A DNA stretch of 64,000 bases from Sphaerosporella brunnea (taxonomy: Eukaryota > Ascomycota > Pezizomycetes > Pezizales > Pyronemataceae), in contig VXIS01000124.1 of assembly GCA_008704415.1 (NCBI GenBank), forward strand, positions 57,256 through 121,255. The letters are read 5' to 3'. A program made the position numbers and the translations under genes. Shown here in pieces: positions 36,808 through 48,354 of this stretch (position 1 is its first letter; the number at the start of each line of letters is the position of its first letter). Below the pieces are notes generated by a model. The model had not been told where the DNA came from and made no database searches. It saw only the letters and a program-made list of their open reading frames with translations.

Positions 36808-37364
36808 GGCTTTCCACCCAGACGCCGAGGCCGTAGGAAAAGACAAAAGACAAAAAAGGTTTGATCACGCACTCGAACATAAGCTTGAGGACAGGTCTGG
36901 AAGAACCTTATCATGCCGAGGGCCTTATTCAACCGGACAAAGAAGGCTTCGCTTCTCGAAGCCCACCATGGCCGTCACTGCCGGTAAGCAATTCTCAGAA
37001 TTATAATGGAGCGGTGAATCTTCGACATCAACGGCTTGACATCACCGATGATCACTCGGGTTTATGTCCAGTCGAAGTATAGTATCGAGTCGATCTTAAG
37101 CCACGCGGGCCGGGGTGGTGGGTGTGAAGCCAAGCTATTAAAAACTCTATGTGCGGAAGCAAGCCGCTCCAGTTGTGTAACCTACAGTACCGCCTTTTTG
37201 ACTTTATGGCTTCTCCAAAAACTCAAATCGTGAGAACGCACCAATAACCGACACCCTTCCATACCGAAGGCAGCCAGCCAGCCTATCAAAGAAAAAAAAA
37301 AAAAACCTCGGTCGCCGCGACTCATCAAAAATGGCGAACACCAAAAGCGTGTCTTTGTTTGCTT

Positions 37365-37449
37365 GTTTGTTTAATCATATCGCATTCGGCCGCTTGCGGC
37401 CATGGCATATATAGAAGAGAACTAGGTAAGCTACCCCTTAGGCCTGCGG
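37365..37449 (+). repeat. Dispersed palindrome repeat, copy D
   Basis: GTTTAATCATATCGCATTCG, then the GGCCGCTTGCGGCC palindrome, CATGGCATATATAGAAGAGA, AACTAGGTAAGCTACCCCTT and AGGCCTGCGG. The longest-matching partner of copy B. It lies about 290 bases from the Tc1/mariner relic. Confidence 0.75.
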
Positions 37450-37734
37450 AAATAAAAGCAAGGGAATCGCACCAGATAAATAGTTGCACCAAGGAAATCT
37501 GCAAGCAGAGGGAACAGATGTAAGGAAAGGCCACAACATGATGCCCCCCCCCCCCCCTATCGGGCCAGCATCCAACCCTAGTGGTGCCCAGGAAACTGAG
37601 AACCGCCTCGGTACCGCCAGCAGAGCGGCGGCCGGAGCGGCCCCCGTACCGGACGCCGCGATGATGACAAGTGCTGGTTCTGCACGAAGAAGCCAGTCCA
37701 AACAAGAGAGCACCTTTTTTTTTCAAGTTCTGTA

Positions 37735-38002
37735 CTCGGGTACAGCCAAAAGTCGGGCACCACCTTGTTTTTTTTTTTTTTTTTTTCTATCTACTCTGAT
37801 ATGGTATCGCATTGCCTCCAGCATCAATAACTTTCTGCAAAACGTTCAGAGACATGCTTCTTCTAATCAAGCTCTATCCAGACGTTTCTTCGGCGATCGC
37901 ACTGCCAAATATCTCTCCTAGCTCACTCAGTCTCAGTCTCAATAGCCGCGCCCATAAACATTCAATCGGGTTCGATTCGACGGGGGGGTTTGGCCACGGC
38001 TG
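37735..38002 (-). mobile_element. Tc1/mariner relic: transposase C-terminus plus one TIR
   Basis: Minus-strand reading from 38002: WPNPPVESNPIECLWARLL, the DDE_3-type 'WP..SPDLNPIE..W' signature, later LNVLQKVIDAGGNAIPY, the usual C-terminal 'QAVIDAKGGHTKY' region. A TAG interrupts after EETSG, where a Trp codon is expected. Downstream is a T22-type tract and then a terminal repeat CTCGGGTACAGCC..AAAGTCGGGCACC at 37735-37764, next to TA at 37733-37734. The other end and the N-terminal two thirds are missing. Confidence 0.78.
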
Positions 38003-38873
38003 ATAGATATCTGGTATGTAGCAGCGTCTCATTTAGCTTTTGACTAGGATACGGCACCCACCCACCCACCCCCATACATACCAACGTGCTCACGGCAAAG
38101 CGATTCTCTCCATCTCGAGTCGTTTACAAGTCGTGCTGGCTTCTCCGCGGCTGTGCCATCCCTTCAACTTCGTGATTGCGGCGAATGTGGCTGGAAACTC
38201 ACGATGCCCTTTTTTTGGCCACGGTAAACACCAACACCCCCCATTATTGTCTGACGAGCGCTGTACGAACGCGGTAATGGTGATGGCATTCCTAGGGCAG
38301 CACACAAGTTAGGATATTATTGTATCCTTTTCCTTTTGTTGCTACTACTCAAGCTTAGGTATGCAAGCGGCAGCCGAACACAGTAAGCATGATCAAAAAA
38401 AAAAAAAAAAAAAAAAAAAAAGCGGCCAACGCTTCTGCCTCCCGTCGAGTATAATATACATGCCATTTTTTATTGTTATTATTATATTATTACTGTTATT
38501 TCCGACTCTCCCTCTCCTCACTTGTCCGATTGCTCCAGAGAGCTCTCCCAACACCCGCCGCGCAAGTGTCCGCCCACAGAGCGAGCAAAAAATAAAAATA
38601 AAAAAACTGCTGTAACCAAAACTTAGGTGGTGCTTCACTCAACCACCCCGGTCGGTCGGTGAACAAAGATAGGGCTGGGGCCGCATGGCTTAAGCTCGAG
38701 TCGATAACGGTAGCTACGTTGTTTTTTTTTTTTACGAACAGGCCCCCATCCATTCACAACTGCGCGACACAATTCCTATTCATTCCCATTGAACAGATTC
38801 TGCCCACCAAGGCACCTACCTACCTACCTACCTACAAAGGCAAAAAACAAAAAGTTGCGGCCACGCTTGACAT
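38003..38873. other. Intergenic with simple repeats
   Basis: A25-type tract at 38396-38421, a CTAC microsatellite at 38815-38834 and T-rich stretches. No gene seen. It separates the repeat-rich island from the gene-dense block. Confidence 0.4.
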
Positions 38874-40660
38874 CTAAGCGGGCTCCTCCACCTTCTTCAA
38901 CGTGTCCTCAATCTTCGCTCTCATCGTCGGCTTCGTCAAATCGATGCAAGCTTGTTTCCAAGCAGCAACGGGCCCATATCTCTTTTTATACTCTCTCATC
39001 TGTGATGTTCCATCAGCGCCGTCTACTTCTCCTCCATCCAAGCGAGAAAAAAAGAATACAACTCACCTGCTTCTTGAAGTCATAAGTTCGTCCGGGTTCG
39101 TCATCATCCATCGGCTCATTCTGTTCCTGATACGGCACTACCGCATCCTTGAGCGTCAACAGCTCGATGCCCTTCGCCTTCGCCAGCTGCATGATTTCGC
39201 GCGCCCAATCGACGCCGTCTCCGGTAAGCTGTTCCCAGTCATCTGGGAGGGACAACATAGCGCCCATTACGAGCCCAAGGTTCTCGATTGGTCCGTCGTG
39301 ACGTAGCAAGCCCTCATTATCGAGTCTGTGGAGTATGTCCAAGAAAAAGGCGCCGAAGAGCTCGAGTAGTTCGAAAAGGCCTTCGCCGTCGTCCACGTCT
39401 GGTAGTATCCATCAGCTACTGTTCCGAGATTGCTACAACTCGTGGGGAGGGTAAGAACGTACTCATCCACATGTCGTCGTCGTCGCCCATGAAATAAAAT
39501 GCCATGGCTTCGGCAATCGGCCATAATTCTGTGAGGACGTCCGCAGGCTGTTTACGTCTCCCGACCGTACGCTCGTATTCCCATAACTGTCCGTGGAAAA
39601 TTTCGATCACCATGTATCCCTCGCTGTCTCGCCAGAAGTGGATGAACTTGCCAAGATCCGGATTCTGGGCGTCCGTGGCATCGTACAGGAGGTTGAGACG
39701 GTCGTGGGCGGGGGCGGAGATTTTGGCGGCAGAACCGGTGTTAACTTCGGGTAGTTTGGCGAACAGTCGCCCTGGACGGTAGCTGGAACGAGACCCTTCC
39801 TCCTCTTCTTCCTCATCTTCGTCTTCGTCGTTAGGTTCAGATTCTGAGGATATGTCGATGACTTCCTTTCCTTCAGCAGTCTTTTCAGCGGAACCTTCTT
39901 TTGCGGTCCCCTTGTGCTTCTCTAACCCTGGGACATGAGTCTTTCCAGCGGTTTCGGTGGCTTCGTATTCGTTTATTTTTTCCTTTTGCGCCGCCTCTTT
40001 ATCTGTATTCACATCGGTCTCGCCCACCTTTTCAGCCTCCCTCTCTACCTCCTTCTCTTCCGCCATCTCCTTCTCCCGCAACTCCTTCTCCAACTGCTCC
40101 ACACTCTCGCTGCCAACCCTAGCAGTCTTCCCACGGCGCCCCCTTTCCTCGTCCACGCGTTTCTCCACCACCTCCCTCTTCCTCGCTCTGCTTTCCGCCC
40201 TAATCTTCCGTCCCTCTTCACGAGTCCAAAGCTCAATATACGCCAGCTTCCTCTGCGCCCTCGCTGGCCTCCGCTGATCCTGTTGACGGGGCAAACGCGC
40301 TGCCGATTCTTCGTGGCCGGTGCTCAACGTGGCCACCGGCGCACCCGCAGTTCCCACTGCCGGCGCCGCCGAGGGCGTGTTGACGCGCTCCCAGACGGCG
40401 GAGGAACAGGCCGCTTTTGTAGCTGCGGCGTGACGGGCGGCGGCCCCCCAATCCTCAGGCGAAGCCGAAGCGGAAGCGGAAGCGGGAGGGGAAAGAAGCG
40501 GCGAATCTAGGTCCCGCTGGGGAGCCCTGGGGGGAACGGCAACGTCGGTGTCGACTGCCGAGGTCTTTGCTCTTTTTGCGGCGGCCTCGGCGAGGCGCGG
40601 GGATTTGCGTTTTCCCGTCGTAGTCGCGGGTGCGGGCGCGGGGGTTGTAAATGTTGACAT
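38874..40660 (-). CDS. Uncharacterised protein, disordered N-half, folded C-half
   Basis: Model complement(join(38874..38999, 39067..39398, 39463..40660)), 551 aa. Starts MSTFTTPAPAPATTTGKRKS with KRKSPRLAEAAAKRAK as a plausible nuclear localisation signal. Residues ~60-330 are low complexity and charged, with a Glu/Lys-rich part likely to be coiled coil and an acidic run (NDEDEDEEEEEE). The last ~220 residues look folded (GKFIHFWRDSEGYMVIEIFH, AMAFYFMGDDDDMWMN, GLFELLELFGAFFLDILHRL, and the last exon MREYKKRYGPVAAWKQACID). Phases close at both introns. No known family. ATG at 40660 has A at -3; the open frame upstream has no ATG. Confidence 0.82.
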
Positions 40661-41165
40661 TTTGACGCGCTGGGATTCCGTTAGAGTAGATTGCGAGAGA
40701 GAGAGGAGGGACGGAAGGTTGAGGACTTCTTGTTTCGTGGGAGAAGGAGGAGGGAGCGTCAATGCTACGTCACTATGCAACCACAGGGCTGAGCTGATCG
40801 CCCCCTGATAGCTGCCGATGCTGCTTACATAATCCCCAAGACCTCCGCTCGTGTGCTGCGAGAGCTGCTGGGAACCGGAGGCCCCTGCTGGGGAGTGGAA
40901 GTAACCTACAGATAATCACGACATCACTCACCTGCTTCCCGTGCTTCCTCCGAATCGACAGCAGAAGTTGGCCAAACAATGGCTTCAAGAGCTAGGTACA
41001 CAGTAGAAAGATTTCCTCGTTTTAGAAATGTAAACCCGCAAACATACAGAGCCAGATGTATCCCCAAAGAAGCAAAAAAAAAAAAAAAACAGGTCCCACA
41101 TCAGAAACACCGCCCAATGCTCAGAACCGCAGCCCCCCATATCCGCCTGCAAAACAACCGCAAGT

Positions 41166-42051
41166 CTACAAATCAAACGGCCTCAACCTGCACCCGGCAT
41201 TCCCCGCATAAACCGAACACGGCGCCTCTTCGTCATCCACAAACCCTGAATCCACGCCTCCATAGTAATCATTGCACCACGCGCTCATATCGTCCCTGCT
41301 CTTCGCAGCTCTGAGCATATCCATAGCCGAGCAATCCTCCTCCAACGCCTTCCTCTGGTGTTGCATCTGATAACGCTGCGCCTGCTCCCGCTGGGTGGCC
41401 AACGTGTATCCCGCCACCGCCCTAGCGTACTCCTCGCCGCTGACGATGCCATGGGCCAGCGCAATCTCGAGCTCGTTCAACGAATTGGGCGAGCTCAGAT
41501 CCGACGCCAGCAGGTACTCGGCATACTCACGGTCTGCCGATTTCTGCAGCTGCTGCATCTCCGAGTATAGCTGCCGCGACACCTCGAGGTCGTCGTCACA
41601 CATCAGGTCGTCATCTGAGATGTCGACTGCGGAGCTTGGCGGGGATGGCGCCTGCTGCTGCTGCTGCCGCTGCTGCTGTTGCGGGGTGTGGTGCATGCTG
41701 TGGTTGTAGTGCTGCGAGATGCTGAATTTTGCCGTGGCTGGGATGGGGGATGTGGGTGGCGTTGCTAGCTGCTGTTGTTGCGAGGAGGAAAGGTATAGCT
41801 GCTGGTTGAACAGCGCGATCAGGTCGTCGGGGGTTGTGGCTGCTGGCGCCTTCGTCGCTGCGGGGGGGGTTTCGGGGACGAGATCAGAGGTGGAAGCGCA
41901 CTGCGTACAACTCCGTTAACTTCTCCACGCGCCCCTCCCCTGCCCAGGCCCGGAGACGCACCTGGGAGCAGTACGGGATGTCCTCGTAGGACATCCTGGG
42001 GAAGGAATCAAGGTTTTGGCAGGCGAGGCAACGGACCGAAAGGAACTGCAT
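41166..42051 (-). CDS. Uncharacterised 274-aa protein with N-terminal CX2C pairs and polyQ
   Basis: Model complement(join(41166..41900, 41962..42051)). Exon 1 encodes MQFLSVRCLACQNLDSFPR followed by MSYEDIPYCSQ and joins to CASTSDLVPETPP. This creates CLAC (8-11) and CSQC (28-31), a CX2C-X16-CX2C arrangement able to bind one zinc ion like a zinc ribbon or treble clef. The middle is Pro/Ser/Thr-rich with a glutamine stretch (QQQQRQQQQQ, codons CAG/CAA). The C-terminal half is predicted helical (ADREYAEYLLASDLSS, NELEIALAHGIVSGEEYARA). An alternative start at 41994 would remove the first CX2C. Function unknown; possibly a regulatory or adaptor protein. Confidence 0.8.
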
Positions 42052-42880
42052 CGTGAATTCGCCGGGCAGGTATTCTGGATGTATGCGTAGATATATCTAT
42101 CGCACGCTGAGGCTTTGACAGTTGTTCTTGATCCGAATGCAGACACCCAAATCAGCTCGGAGGTCGGGGGAAGCTTAGGTAACACAAGCACAGCATCATC
42201 CGCAGCACAGCAGCACACACACTCGATCGCAAGCACTCGAAGAAGAGGAAGAAGGAGAAGCAGGAGAAGAGGAAGCTCACCTGCAACTTTGGCCACCGTG
42301 CGCGTTCAACGTCGTAAATTGCTAAGTGCAGTTCGACTCAACCAGCAGGCGCGCAAGTACCTACTTATACCCAGTGCTTTCTGCTCCTCTCTCCGTCCCC
42401 CGCCGACATCCCCAAGCTCGTGACCCAATGAGAAGTACCTCCACATGAGCGGGGTAACATGCTGCACGATGCCCACACCTCATCCCTTGCCGTTGCCGCT
42501 CACACCAACCCACCAACGACGACGAAGAGGGAAAAAAAGAAAAGAAAAAAAAAAAGGTGTGTGTTGTTGCTCTGTTTACCCCGTCGCTTTTAGCGCCCTG
42601 AAAAGGGCGTGGACACGCATCGTGCAGTGATAGGTGATCCCTGGGCCCCGCGCGGCAGGTGAATTCGAGTGAATTCGAACCGTCCCTTCGTGTCCGTCAT
42701 GCCACCTCTCGTGCTGCCCGATCTGATGGTATTCGCATTCAGGCTGCGAGTGATAGAACGTGCAGCAAATGAAACGCCCGCCATATATTCCGCAAACTCA
42801 TTGCTAGCACAAAACCCCCATAATGCTTAATAAAACAACACGACGAGTATCAAATTTCCCCCCACCTCTCCCGGCAGCCC

Positions 42881-44714
42881 TTAATGATTAACAACCCTGA
42901 GACTCCTCCTTGGACTGAGCAGCACCCCCCAAAAGGTCGGTTCCCCCTGCATCTCGTTAAGATCCAGACTACTCCCCGGCGAGGTAGCAGTATTTCTACC
43001 ACGATCCTCTGCAGCTGGTAATTCAGCCTTGTCTGTATACCCTCCCAGCATAGCCGCGCTGGCCCTCAGCTCACGGATCTTCCGTTTGTACAGCCAGAAA
43101 GCGCCTCCCAGGATCAGCAGGACCAGAAAAATAATCCCACCGACCACTCCACCCACGATAGCGCCGACATTCGGTCCTCTGCCTCCACTGTAAGGGGAGG
43201 GGGTGACCGTGCTAGTGCTAACAGTTCCGTCCGGTGCCGTCGAAACCACAATCGTGGGGCGTGGAATATATGTGGTGTATTTGTAGTCCCCGCTATCGCC
43301 TGTAGCCAGTGGAGAATCCGAGTCCGCAGTCTTGACAGGCTTTGTGACCGTTGCCCCGCCGTTCTGGTTTCCGCCTATAACGTCGACTACTGCTTGTGGG
43401 ACTTTGTATGGTTGATCGTTCTTGCTGGAGCCGCTTCCGAAGCCTCCAGCGGCAGCTGAATACCCCGTCGTCCACTGAAGCGTGCTGGCATCAAAGACGT
43501 AAATCCCCGGCGAATCACAAGAAAGCTCGGTACTGGTGTATCCACCGATGACGATCATTTGTCGTCCAACGATATCGCATGTGTGGCCCGCACGAGCGGG
43601 TGGTATACTCTGGTCCTTCATATCGACGCTGATCCACTTGAAAGCAGGAACGGTGAGGATGTACATATCATCGTACTGTAGCTGATCGGCAAAAGGCACC
43701 AGATTTTGCCCGCCAAAGAAGTAGATATTATGCGAAGACCCGTCTGGAGCTGATGCCACAACTGCGCACGGGTTTACACGGTATTTCGGCGGTGAACCGT
43801 CGGTGGATTGCTTCGTCCATTTCTTGGTGCCGAGGTCGTAGACGTCGATTACATTCATCTGGCTGAACGTTTCGTTTGTTCCTCCGCCGATTGCGAGGAG
43901 TATCCCTTCATCGCCCCATGGAACCTATACCCCATCAGCCGGACCGAAAATCCTGACCAGAGAGCTCCAGCTCAACTCACAAACAACAACACACCATCTG
44001 CCCTTTGCGGCACCCCCGCCTTCTCCAGCCCGCTGGCTGTGATGTTATTAAACCGCATCTCCCCCATATCAAACTCCAACAAGCTCTTCAAATAAACCCT
44101 GGCAATACTCTGGCTCCACCCCTGGGTAGTATACCCATCCAAATGGCCGCCAAAATAGAACCCCAACGAGCGACCCGGAACACTCACGCCCGCGCCCTCC
44201 GCAGCCCTCTGGACCCCGTCTCCCCCTGCGGTCTTCACCACTTCCCACGAACCCGCCGTGATATCATACTGCCACAACGCAAACGGGTCCGGTTGGGCCA
44301 CGGGTTTATCAGAGTACAGCCCGCCGTAAAGAAAGATCCGGCTGTAATCATGCCACAAGTACCCATTCGCAACCTTTGGCGGCCCGCTTGGCAGCGGCAA
44401 CCCTTTCAGCGCCGGCGAATCGATGTTCCAGTCCGCCTGCACCGTGAGCGTAAGGAAGTTGTTGTTCCACGTATCCGAGGTTTGCCCTGCTGTCGTGGTG
44501 GCTTGTCCGCCGTAGATGTAGATGGTTCCGTTTACGAGGGCCGCTGGAATCTGTCAGCCGCTTTTGGCAGCTCGAGCAGGGGGAGAAGCTTACTCTGGTG
44601 GCTCCACCGCTTGCACACATCGGTGGGAGAATCTTCTCGTCGTTGAAGGGCAGGGCTGGCATTGACCGAGGAGGCTGCGCTCCAGAGCAGCAGCAATAGA
44701 TTCGGCCACCACAT
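42881..44714 (-). CDS. Kelch-repeat protein with signal peptide and membrane anchor
   Basis: Model complement(join(42881..43924, 43981..44543, 44594..44714)), 575 aa. Signal peptide MWWPNLLLLLWSAASSVNAS, then kelch-type blades marked by YIYGGQ, FLYGGLYSD, FYFGGHLDGY, LLAIGGGTN, IYFFGGQ and MIVIGGYTS, with the W/Y pairs usual between blades (DVYDLGTKKW, VFDASTLQW). A Thr/Ser-rich stalk is followed by one membrane helix at ~481-506 (VGGVVGGIIFLVLLILGGAF) and the basic stop YKRKIREL, leaving a cytosolic tail of ~65 residues. Type I topology at the plasma membrane or secretory pathway is inferred. The first splice gives WSHQ-T-ALVNGTIYIYGG, the usual family start of blade 1. The proteins of this group have no settled role. 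Confidence 0.92.
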
Positions 44715-45073
44715 TGAGACGCTCGTTAAATGGGGGCGAAGAAGAAGTGAGGCTGAAGGACACGCAGGTATAAGAAGCAAAGCCGTTGTCTAAAAATAAA
44801 GCTTCTTTTCAGCCGTCGCAGGCAGGTGTGGGGGGGTTGCCAGTGGCCCTTGGAACAGCAACAGCAACCAGAGGGGTTCAGATTCAGAAACAAAAAACCA
44901 AGAGCGCCCTGGGGGGTGGTTCATGCTATCACTCATCCTCCAGTTCCAGTGGCGGTTGAAGGCATTCCTTGGTGTGAGGGTTCTGACGTTCAGCAGTGAA
45001 AAAGCCAGGTTACATCAGAGCACAGGGATCGCGCTTATCGATACGGCATGTGGCGGGATGATCGCCATGTGTA
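44715..45073. other. Upstream region of kelch gene
   Basis: Probable promoter and leader of the kelch gene on the minus strand; no coding frame. Ends at a MITE. Confidence 0.45.
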
Positions 45074-45328
45074 CTCGGGTACAGCGTTAAGTCGGGTGCT
45101 CCCCGAACAAACAGCAACTGGCAACGCCACTACGATTGCTGCTGGAACTTTGTGAAGCTGGGGGTGGCATCGTAGGCCTCCCTAGAGCCTTTTTTGAGTG
45201 TTTTGAAGAAAAAATACCGACTTCTTCGTGAACGACAAAGGTCTTGGCATTGTTTGGTTGTATGGAGGAAAGAAGTCGGGTGCTCTTTGCATGTGTGTAA
45301 CGGCACCCGAATTACCCTTGTACCCTAG
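45074..45328. mobile_element. Tc1/mariner-type MITE, 255 bp
   Basis: The left end CTCGGGTACAGCGTTAAGTC (then GGGTGC) matches the inverted right end CTAGGGTACAAGGGTAATTC (then GGGTGC). It is flanked by TA at 45072-45073 and 45329-45330. The left end is nearly the same as the TIR of the transposase relic at 37735, so that family is its likely mobiliser. No coding content. Confidence 0.82.
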
Positions 45329-45441
45329 TACAGTGTGCTGATAGTTTTGCATAGAACACACTCAACCCGTCGCAAAATCGCACATCAATTGAGTAGAGAT
45401 CCCAAATACCAACACCCAAGCAACCAGTCCATCACAGCCCA

Positions 45442-46924
45442 TCACTCACCCTCAGCCCTCCACATCCTGAGTTCCTCCTCTCCCACCACCAGCCCCGGCG
45501 TAACCTCCCTCTGCCTTCCCACGCTCTCCCAGTCCCCCAAGGCCCTGGCCCCACCAAGCTCAAACCCCCCAAAACACGCCGCACCCTCGCCGTGCACACA
45601 CTCGTCTCCACCCTTGCAAGCCGCCTGCTTATCCATCACAACCTCCACTTGCCGCGCAAACCGTGCCTCACACCTGATCGCCCGTTCCTTCACCTCCCTC
45701 TTTGGCAGAACTCTAAACACCGCAAACACGCGCACGATCCAGTCGGGGTACGGGTCGATGGTCAGCGGTAGGAAGGTGCGCATTTCCTTCGGGGTCAAGA
45801 ATTTGACAACGATGACTTTATCCGCCGGATGGCAGGCGGAACGCAGGGAGTCGGTCCAGTAGGTGGCATAGTCCTAAGCGCAGCGAATTAGCCGTGAACG
45901 AGCGAGAGAGTGAAATGGAGGAGGGTACCTTCACTTCCCTGGGGCCAACCCCACACGCCTCCAAAAACGCCGTCAAAAAGCACTGTGCATGAGCGAGGCC
46001 CTCGAGCAAAAAGCACCTCTCAGGCTCCCACGGCGCAGTCAGCACCTCCAAATCCGCCATCCACCAACCCTGCCGCTCAAACGCCCCCTCGCAATAGGCA
46101 TAAACCCTTTTCTCACCCTCGGCCGCATCTTGGTCGTGGACAGCCCAGCGGAGTGCCCTCTCCCCCTCGCGTGTGACAACGGCAGGCTCCCGCTCCCCTC
46201 CAGGTGTAGCCGTAAACTCCAGACTCCGCTGCACAAGCACCTGTTTCCTGCCAGCGGCATTGGAGGCCCATACATCCCACAAAGTGGGCGGGAGGACAAC
46301 GCCCTTCCTCCCCAGAAACCTGCGATCAATCACAAGCCCTGGCTCGCAAAACTCCTTCACGCTCGAATTCGCCATGGTAACCAGCACTCTCAGCTCCTTC
46401 GCGGTATAAAAAAAGAGGCTCGGGGGCAGCAGCTGGAACCTTTCCGCATCCGCATCATCACCACCACCACACTCCAACGCCTCCCTGCCCAGGTCCCCAA
46501 AAGCATCCACCAGGCCCCCGAGGTCGGCGGGATAGGAAACCACGAGCCGCAAGCCCGGCTTCAACACATTCTTATACTCCTCCGCCGAGCGGAGTAAGTC
46601 GCCTTCAAAAGTAACAATCTCTGGGCTACCGCCTTCCGTCGACGGAGGAAAGAGCTTGGGCACAAGCTCAAGCAGCTGTCTCCACGTTGTAACCCTAGCA
46701 ATAGAAACCCTAATAGCACCGTGTACCCCCTTTTTCTGTATCTTGATCGTATCCTTCGCTGCTGCCGCGGAGGCTTTCCCTTTCTCGCCGCTGGTGGAGG
46801 TGTTTGGGATCTGCCTCGAGTTGTATCCCGCGATAACGAGCGGGTTGGTGACGATCGAAAACATGCGGCGTTGGGCCTCAGTCCAGGATTCACCCGGCGT
46901 CCGAGTGTGATTCGGGGTTGACAT
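45442..46924 (-). CDS. Uncharacterised 475-aa protein, possible ubiquitin-like N-domain
   Basis: Model complement(join(45442..45873, 45929..46924)). The splice joins GPREVK to DYATYWTDSLRSACHPADKV in phase. Residues ~65-140 (KKGVHGAIRVSIARVTTWRQ, then LLELVPKLFPP, VTFEGDLLRSAEEYKNVLKP, GLRLVVSYP) have a basic-beta/helix/beta layout reminiscent of a ubiquitin fold, but this is a reading by eye. The C-terminus is rich in Cys and Glu. No signal peptide or membrane helix. It is head-to-head with SPF27 at 239 bp, so probably shares a promoter with a splicing gene. Confidence 0.8.
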
Positions 46925-47163
46925 TCTGGTTCTTTTTGCTGCGTGACCTCCATTTCACAGAAGAGGCGGGAGAGTTTTTTTTCTTAAAGCATTGAAGGGA
47001 CGGAGAGATATCACACCGAATGAAGCTGAGCTTTTGCCCTTCCTATAGCTAGGACCAGGTAAACAAGGCCCTAAACCCACTTCGTACAACACCTGTTCCC
47101 AGCACGCGTCGAGGCGAGTTTTCTCTCCTCCAAAGCTCTCGAGACCACACACCAGAAACAACA
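46925..47163. promoter_or_regulatory. Bidirectional promoter, 475-aa gene / SPF27
   Basis: Only 239 bases separate the two divergent ATG codons; both transcription starts must lie here. No TATA box is obvious. Confidence 0.6.
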
Positions 47164-47805
47164 ATGCCCCTAATAACCGCCTCCCACGATTCTCTACCCT
47201 GTAAGAAGCCCCCCACCCGCCTCCCTAATCTCCTCCGACTAACATAACAGCCCAGACATCGAGCCCGCAGCGCCTAGCCACATCGCGGCGCTGATCGCGG
47301 CGGAACTCGACGCAGCGCACACGACCACGCCGCACCCGTCGCTGCCGCCTCTCCGCGCGCCCAACTTCACGCCGGCGATATCTCTTGAGCTGGAGCGCGT
47401 CGCCGCAAACCTCCCTCTCACCGGCGGCGTCGACGTCGCCCGCTACACCCCCTCGCCGGACGCGGACGCGGACGCGCAGCAGCTGCAGGCAGCCTACACG
47501 GCGCTGACGCACCTCGGCACGCGGCTCGCAAACCTCTCGCTGCTCAGCGCCCACGGCAAGAACGCGTGGCTGGTGCACAACGCGTCCCTGGAGGCGCTGC
47601 TGAAAGCCCACGAAGAGGCGTTGATGGCGCTGCGCACCCAGGTCGAGCTTGTGAACAAGGCGCGGAAGGCGGCGCAGGTTGCTGCCGCCCCCGAGATCGA
47701 GCGGCTTGAGGAGCGCTGGCGCAAGGCTGTGGGCCGGGTGCTGGAGGTCGAGGTTGCGATCGAGGCCTTGAGGAGGGAGGCTGTCGAGAGGCAGAGGGGT
47801 AAGTG

Positions 47806-47806
<1 letters not shown>
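47164..47806 (+). CDS. Pre-mRNA-splicing factor SPF27 (BCAS2 family)
   Basis: Model join(47164..47200, 47256..47806), 195 aa. A subunit of the Prp19/NineTeen complex that activates the spliceosome in the nucleus (S. pombe Cwf7, human BCAS2). Family marks: the N-terminal DSLPYIEP produced by the splice (acceptor at 47255, not the AG at 47250, which would leave the frame), the NLSLLSAHGKNAWLVHNASL segment in the middle, and a C-terminal coiled coil from ~125 on (LEALLKAHEEALMALRTQVE and LEERWRKAVGRVLEVEVAIE). The stop TGA follows RQRGK, and the sequence there is GGTAAGTGA, a perfect donor. A short further exon (from 47871) that would replace GK by DHGRN is possible. A poly-A tract of ~33 follows directly. 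Confidence 0.88.
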
Positions 47807-47843
<37 letters not shown>

Positions 47844-48354
47844 TGTCTTGTGTGGTGTTGATTTGAAAGATCATGGGCGGAATTGAAGAAGCGGGAGGGG
47901 GAAAAAGGCATATATCGATCTATTGAATTCCCCCCGATTCCCCGATTACCACGTTCCAGTTCCAGCACTTGTCCAGTGAAAAAAAAAATAGCACATCCTA
48001 TCCACTGGCTGCTCGACCGTTATGTATTGGGAAAATCTCCGAGAAAAAAATTTATGCATATCAGCTTTGGTATTGGACAAGCGAAGGACTCTCCCCCGCC
48101 CTGCCTCATTAATTGCCAACACAGAAATCCACACATCGACGTTTGACCATGTCACGGAAAAAGCAGAGCCCATATTTGGAAGAAGGTTACAAAAGTATTA
48201 ATTTCTATCCAGGGGCCTGTTGAAGCCCAAGAAAAGAGCAATTCATGACGAAGAAAAATAAGAAGTGGAAGAAGAATATGAAGAAGAAAACAACAATACA
48301 CCGGGTATACGTACAGCCAACAAGCATAATTATCGTCCTCCCCTGCACATTTAC
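47807..48354. other. 3' flanks of convergent genes SPF27 and PEX22
   Basis: A ~33-base poly-A tract at 47807-47839, then AT-rich sequence with AATAA-like words. No gene. Confidence 0.45.

Noticed and set aside
39935..40510. 191-codon plus-strand frame opposite the 551-aa protein
   Set aside because: Shadow of the Glu/Lys-rich region on the other strand.
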